This document shows positions 5,968-8,601 of a stretch of DNA of 8,601 nt, piece by piece (position 1 is the first letter of the stretch; every line of letters begins with the position of its first letter). The notes under the pieces are model-generated. The model was not told the DNA's origin. It made no database searches and saw only the letters and a list, made by a program, of their open reading frames with translations. The stretch is taken from the NCBI GenBank assembly GCA_022571575.1, contig JACZXN010000052.1:1-8601 (forward strand), given 5' to 3'. A program made the translations under genes and the position numbers. This DNA comes from Chloroflexota bacterium. GTDB lineage: Bacteria; Chloroflexota; Dehalococcoidia; UBA3495.

Positions 5968-7173
5968 ATGCCTCTGTGCAGTCTCGAAGAAGGGCTTGAA
6001 GAGCTAAAAGCGGGCCGGTTTCTCATCGTAGTTGACGATGAGAGCCGGGAAAACGAAGGCGACCTCGTGATGCCCGCCGAGATGGTGACCCCCGAGGCCG
6101 TCAACTTCGTCGTCACGCACGCCCGGGGCCTGCTCTGCATGCCAATCATCGGCGAGCGCCTGGACGAACTCCAGATGCCGCTGATGGTCAGCCAGAACGG
6201 CTCGGAAAAGAACCAGACCGCCTTCACCGTGTCGGTGGACTACAACGTGAACACCACCACCGGCATCTCGGCCGGGGACCGCGCCGCCACCATCCTGGCG
6301 ATGCTGGACCCAGCGGTCAAACCCGAGGAATTCACCCGTCCCGGCCACCTCTTCCCGCTGCGGTACCATCCCGGCGGCGTGCTGGCCCGGGCCGGTCACA
6401 CCGAAGCTGCCGTAGACCTCTGCGAGATGGTCGGCATGTACCCCGCCGGCATCGTCTGCGAGATCATGGATGAAGACGGCTCCATGTCCCGGCTACCCTC
6501 CCTGGAGGAGTTCGCCGAGGTCCACGGACTCAAGATCCTGAGCATCGCCCAGATCATCGCCCATCGCCGCCGGACCGAGCGCCTGATCGAGCGCGTCGCC
6601 GAGGCCCGCCTCCCGACCCGCTTCGGCAAGTTCAAGGCCATCGCCTACAAGAGCCACGTGGACCAGGGCGAGCACATCGCCCTGACCATCGGAGAATGGA
6701 GCGAGGACGATCCCGTCCTGGTGCGCATCCACAGCGAATGCCTTACCGGAGACGTCTTTGGCAGCCTGCGTTGCGACTGCGGAGAGCAGATCGAACTGGC
6801 CTTACAGCAACTGGCCGAAGCGGGCAGCGGTATCTTCCTCTACATGCGCCAGGAGGGCCGGGGCATCGGACTCCACAACAAGATCAAAGCCTATTCCCTG
6901 CAGGACCAGGGCCTGGACACCGTCGAAGCCAACGAGACCCTGGGCTTCGAGCCTGACCTGCGGCACTACGGCGTGGGGGCGCAGATACTCCGCGACCTGG
7001 GCGTGCGTAAGCTCAAGCTGTTGACCAACAACCCCAAGAAGGTGGTCGGCCTTTCCGGATTCGACCTGGAGATCGTTGACCGTATCCCCGTGGAAGCCGA
7101 AGTGACCGACGAGAACCGCACCTACATGAAGACCAAGAAGGCCCGCATGGGCCACATCCTGGGCAACTGCTAG
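5968..7173 (+). CDS. ribBA: Bifunctional DHBP synthase / GTP cyclohydrolase II
   Basis: This 401-residue fusion supplies both precursors of the pathway. The N-terminal half (about 1-200) is 3,4-dihydroxy-2-butanone-4-phosphate synthase, made from ribulose 5-phosphate. It has the acidic metal loop DDESRENEGDL (23-33), TTTGISAGDR (96-105), RPGHLFPLR (124-132) and GHTEAAVDL (143-151). The C-terminal half (about 205-398) is GTP cyclohydrolase II, with HSECLTGDVFGSLRCDCGEQ (255-274), in which Cys258, Cys269 and Cys271 are the zinc ligands, EGRGIGL (296-302), LLTNNPKK (351-358) and the family-type C-terminus KARMGH. Both sets of key residues look intact. AAGGA (5956-5960) lies 7 bases before the ATG, and the gap from ribE is 37 bases. 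It is the last gene of the operon; ribH does not follow. Confidence 0.97.
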   Translation: MPLCSLEEGLEELKAGRFLIVVDDESRENEGDLVMPAEMVTPEAVNFVVTHARGLLCMPIIGERLDELQMPLMVSQNGSEKNQTAFTVSVDYNVNTTTGISAGDRAATILAMLDPAVKPEEFTRPGHLFPLRYHPGGVLARAGHTEAAVDLCEMVGMYPAGIVCEIMDEDGSMSRLPSLEEFAEVHGLKILSIAQIIAHRRRTERLIERVAEARLPTRFGKFKAIAYKSHVDQGEHIALTIGEWSEDDPVLVRIHSECLTGDVFGSLRCDCGEQIELALQQLAEAGSGIFLYMRQEGRGIGLHNKIKAYSLQDQGLDTVEANETLGFEPDLRHYGVGAQILRDLGVRKLKLLTNNPKKVVGLSGFDLEIVDRIPVEAEVTDENRTYMKTKKARMGHILGNC

Positions 7174-7202
7174 CACCCATCTATCACCGACCGAACCAGC
7201 CG

Positions 7203-7236
7203 AATAAAAGCCCGCCTGAGGCGGGCTTTTATTTTT
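7203..7236. terminator. Bidirectional intrinsic terminator between ribBA and prfB
   Basis: A perfect 14-bp inverted repeat (AATAAAAGCCCGCC at 7203-7216 and GGCGGGCTTTTATT at 7220-7233) encloses the 3-base loop TGA. On the plus strand the stem ends in a T-rich tract (CTTTTATTTTT); on the minus strand it ends in CTTTTATT. It lies 29 bases after ribBA and 15 bases after the prfB stop, so it can serve both convergent genes. Confidence 0.93.
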
Positions 7237-7251
7237 GGCCTTTTGCCGGGC

Positions 7252-8350
7252 CTACTGTCCGACTTTGGACAACAGGTAGGCTTGGATAAATCCGTCGATA
7301 TCACCGTTCAACACGGCGTCCGGATTGGTGCTCTGCAGGTTGGTGCGGTGGTCTTTCACCGACTTATAAGGGTGCAGCACGTAACTTCGGATCTGGCTCC
7401 CCCATTCGGCGGCCAACCGTTCACCCCGGAAATTGGCCTCTTCTTTGGCCCGCTCCTCGGCCTGCCGGGCCAGCAGCCTGGCCTTCATGATGCGAATGGC
7501 ATACTCCCGGTTCTGGTGCTGGGAACGCTCGTTCTGACAGGAGACCACGATGCCGGTGGGGATGTGGGTCAGCCGGACCGCCGAGGCCACCTTCTGCACG
7601 TTCTGCCCGCCGGGGCCGCTGGAACGGAAGGTGTCCATCTTGATGTCTTCCGAACGTATCTCCACCTCCGGTTCGTCCTCGGCGGTGGGCAGCACCTCCA
7701 CCTGGGCGAAAGAGGTCTGGCGCAGGTTATTGGGATCGTAGGGGGACAAACGCACCAGCCGGTGGACGCCGCGTTCGGCGGCCAGCAATCCGAAGGCGTG
7801 GGGCCCGCCCACCTCCAGGGTGGCGCTTCGCAGCCCCGCTTCCTCCCCGTAGGAGAGGTCCATAACCTCCAGGGGCCGCTTCCCAGCCTCCGCCCAACCG
7901 CAGTACATCTGCATCAGCATCTCGGCCCAGTCCTGAGCGTCGGTGCCGCCGGCGCCGGCGTGGATGGACACGATGGCGGGCCGGTCGTCGTAGGGGCCGG
8001 AGAGGGTGAGGTTGATCTCTTCGCTGGCCAGGGCCTTGGACAGCTCTTCCGACTCCGCTTCCAACTGTTCGTGGAGCGACGAATCGTCTTCGGCCAGGGC
8101 CAGTTCGGTGAGTTCCAATAGATTTTGAGAGCGGGACTCCAGGTCCCGCCAGAGGGCCACGGTGTCTTTCAACCGGCCCAGTTGCTGCATCTTCCGCTGC
8201 GCGGCTTGGTGGTCGTCCCAGTAGCCCGGTTCGGCCGCCTCGCGCTCCATGACGCTGATGGCGTCTTCTTTACCAGCCAGGTCAAAGACGCTCCACCACC
8301 GACGCGATCTTTTGGTTGAGGGTCGATAGGTGTTGTCTCAGTTGCTCCAT
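7252..8350 (-). CDS. prfB: Peptide chain release factor 2, with programmed +1 frameshift
   Basis: This is a class I release factor that ends translation at UGA and UAA. The ATG at 8350-8348 opens 22 codons (MEQLRQHLSTLNQ...VVERL) and then meets an in-frame TGA. Skipping T8284 gives DLAGKEDAISV and the remaining 332 residues, 365 in total, the same as E. coli RF2. Landmarks on the full protein are a long helical N-terminal domain, AGAGGTDAQDWA (131-142), HRLVRLSPYD (196-205), the peptidyl-hydrolysis loop SGPGGQNV (GGQ at 247-249), THIPTG and WGSQIRSYV. The stop-codon-reading tripeptide is SPY (202-204) where RF2 normally has SPF, and Gln211 occupies the position that is His in E. coli. An in-frame stop just upstream of 8350 fixes the start as the first possible ATG. 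AAGGAG (8369-8364) lies 13 bases before it, a rather long spacing. Confidence 0.95.
8281..8294 (-). promoter_or_regulatory. prfB: prfB programmed +1 frameshift site
   Basis: Read on the minus strand: GGAG (8294 to 8291), CGT, then CTT TGA C (8287 to 8281). This matches the E. coli prfB site, where an internal Shine-Dalgarno element lies 3 bases before CUU UGA C. When RF2 is scarce the ribosome pauses at UGA and slips forward one base to GAC; when RF2 is abundant it terminates after 22 codons. This is autoregulation known from the family. The sequence elements are directly visible here. Confidence 0.95.
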
Positions 8351-8458
8351 GGTCCGGTCTCATCTCCTTGATTGTTTCTGGGGGCAGTTTCTTGGGGTGA
8401 ATACTTGGGGAAATCCGGTTCTGGCAAAGGTCGATGATCCACGCCCTGCGCCCCTTCG

Positions 8459-8467
8459 ATTATATCA
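8459..8467 (-). promoter_or_regulatory. Extended -10 promoter for prfB
   Basis: On the minus strand TGATATAAT (8467 to 8459) is a perfect TATAAT with the TGn extension. No good TTGACA-like box lies 16-18 bases upstream, which is acceptable for an extended -10 promoter. A start near 8452 gives a leader of about 100 bases before the prfB ATG. Confidence 0.65.
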
Positions 8468-8539
8468 GCAGACCGTCCCTCGACCCCACCGGCGGATGCC
8501 CGGTCCCGGCCGCTTCTGAATCGGACCAGCCCTGGCCCC

Positions 8540-8599
8540 TCAGCCGATGCCCAGTTGGTCCGCCAGCCAGGAGAGCTGTATCTGGGCGTGTTCGTTACC
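8540..8599 (-). CDS. 3' end of a minus-strand gene (19 codons plus stop)
   Basis: Reading the minus strand from the window edge, one frame gives a protein-like tail, AQIQLSWLADQLGIG, ending in TGA at 8542-8540. The other two frames look less protein-like. The gene lies upstream of prfB in the same direction; secA often sits there in other bacteria, but this tail is too short to identify and does not obviously look like SecA. About 189 bases with their own promoter separate it from prfB. Confidence 0.45.
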   Translation of the reverse strand, partial: GNEHAQIQLSWLADQLGIG

Positions 8600-8601
8600 G
8601 C

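Noticed and set aside
7243..8121. A 292-codon plus-strand open frame antisense to prfB
   Set aside because: prfB on the minus strand has all release-factor motifs; the opposite frame is a typical GC-rich shadow with low-complexity Gly/His/Gln composition.
8169..8363. Alternative minus-strand frame starting at ATG 8363 over the prfB N-terminus
   Set aside because: Its ATG abuts the AAGGAG with no spacing and the frame has no protein-like features; the frameshifted prfB reading explains the region.

Overview
The window is a GC-rich bacterial chromosome segment (roughly 60-65 % G+C by eye) with short intergenic gaps and no mobile element, rRNA, tRNA or CRISPR array. The gene set and the style of the anti-sigma factor and of release factor 2 suggest a Gram-positive-like or Chloroflexota-type bacterium. 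That placement is an inference from recognised sequence style, not from a search.

Left part (1-3907). The window opens inside an acyl-CoA dehydrogenase gene whose N-terminus lies upstream. After a 181-base gap comes a three-gene stress-signalling module: an ECF sigma factor, a two-membrane-segment anti-sigma factor 7 bases behind it, and a SIMPL-domain lipoprotein closed by a strong intrinsic terminator. The same bipartite promoter-like sequence, GGGAACTTTT-N11-TCCGTC, occurs twice with identical spacing. One copy is inside the last codons of the sigma gene just before the anti-sigma start, and the other is in front of the lipoprotein gene. It matches the general ECF promoter pattern GGAAC-N17-CGTC. 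The simplest reading is that the sigma factor drives its own inhibitor (negative feedback) and the lipoprotein (output).

Middle part (3908-7233). A sigma-70-like promoter and a leader of about 200 bases precede a riboflavin operon, ribD-ribE-ribBA. Together these genes encode five activities: GTP cyclohydrolase II, DHBP synthase, the RibD deaminase and reductase, and riboflavin synthase. Lumazine synthase (ribH) is missing and must be elsewhere. I see no FMN riboswitch in the leader. The leader does hold a 45-codon open frame with a Shine-Dalgarno sequence that ends 8 bases before ribD. The second half of ribE has markedly lower G+C than its surroundings. A 14-bp bidirectional terminator separates ribBA from the convergent prfB.

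Right part (7234-8601, minus strand). prfB encodes release factor 2 and carries a classic programmed +1 frameshift (CTT TGA C, with a GGAG element 3 bases before it), giving a 365-residue protein. Its codon-recognition tripeptide reads SPY instead of SPF. A perfect extended -10 promoter lies upstream. The last 60 or so bases appear to be the 3' end of another minus-strand gene. Six of the nine stop codons in the window are TAG, which is uncommon for a GC-rich genome.
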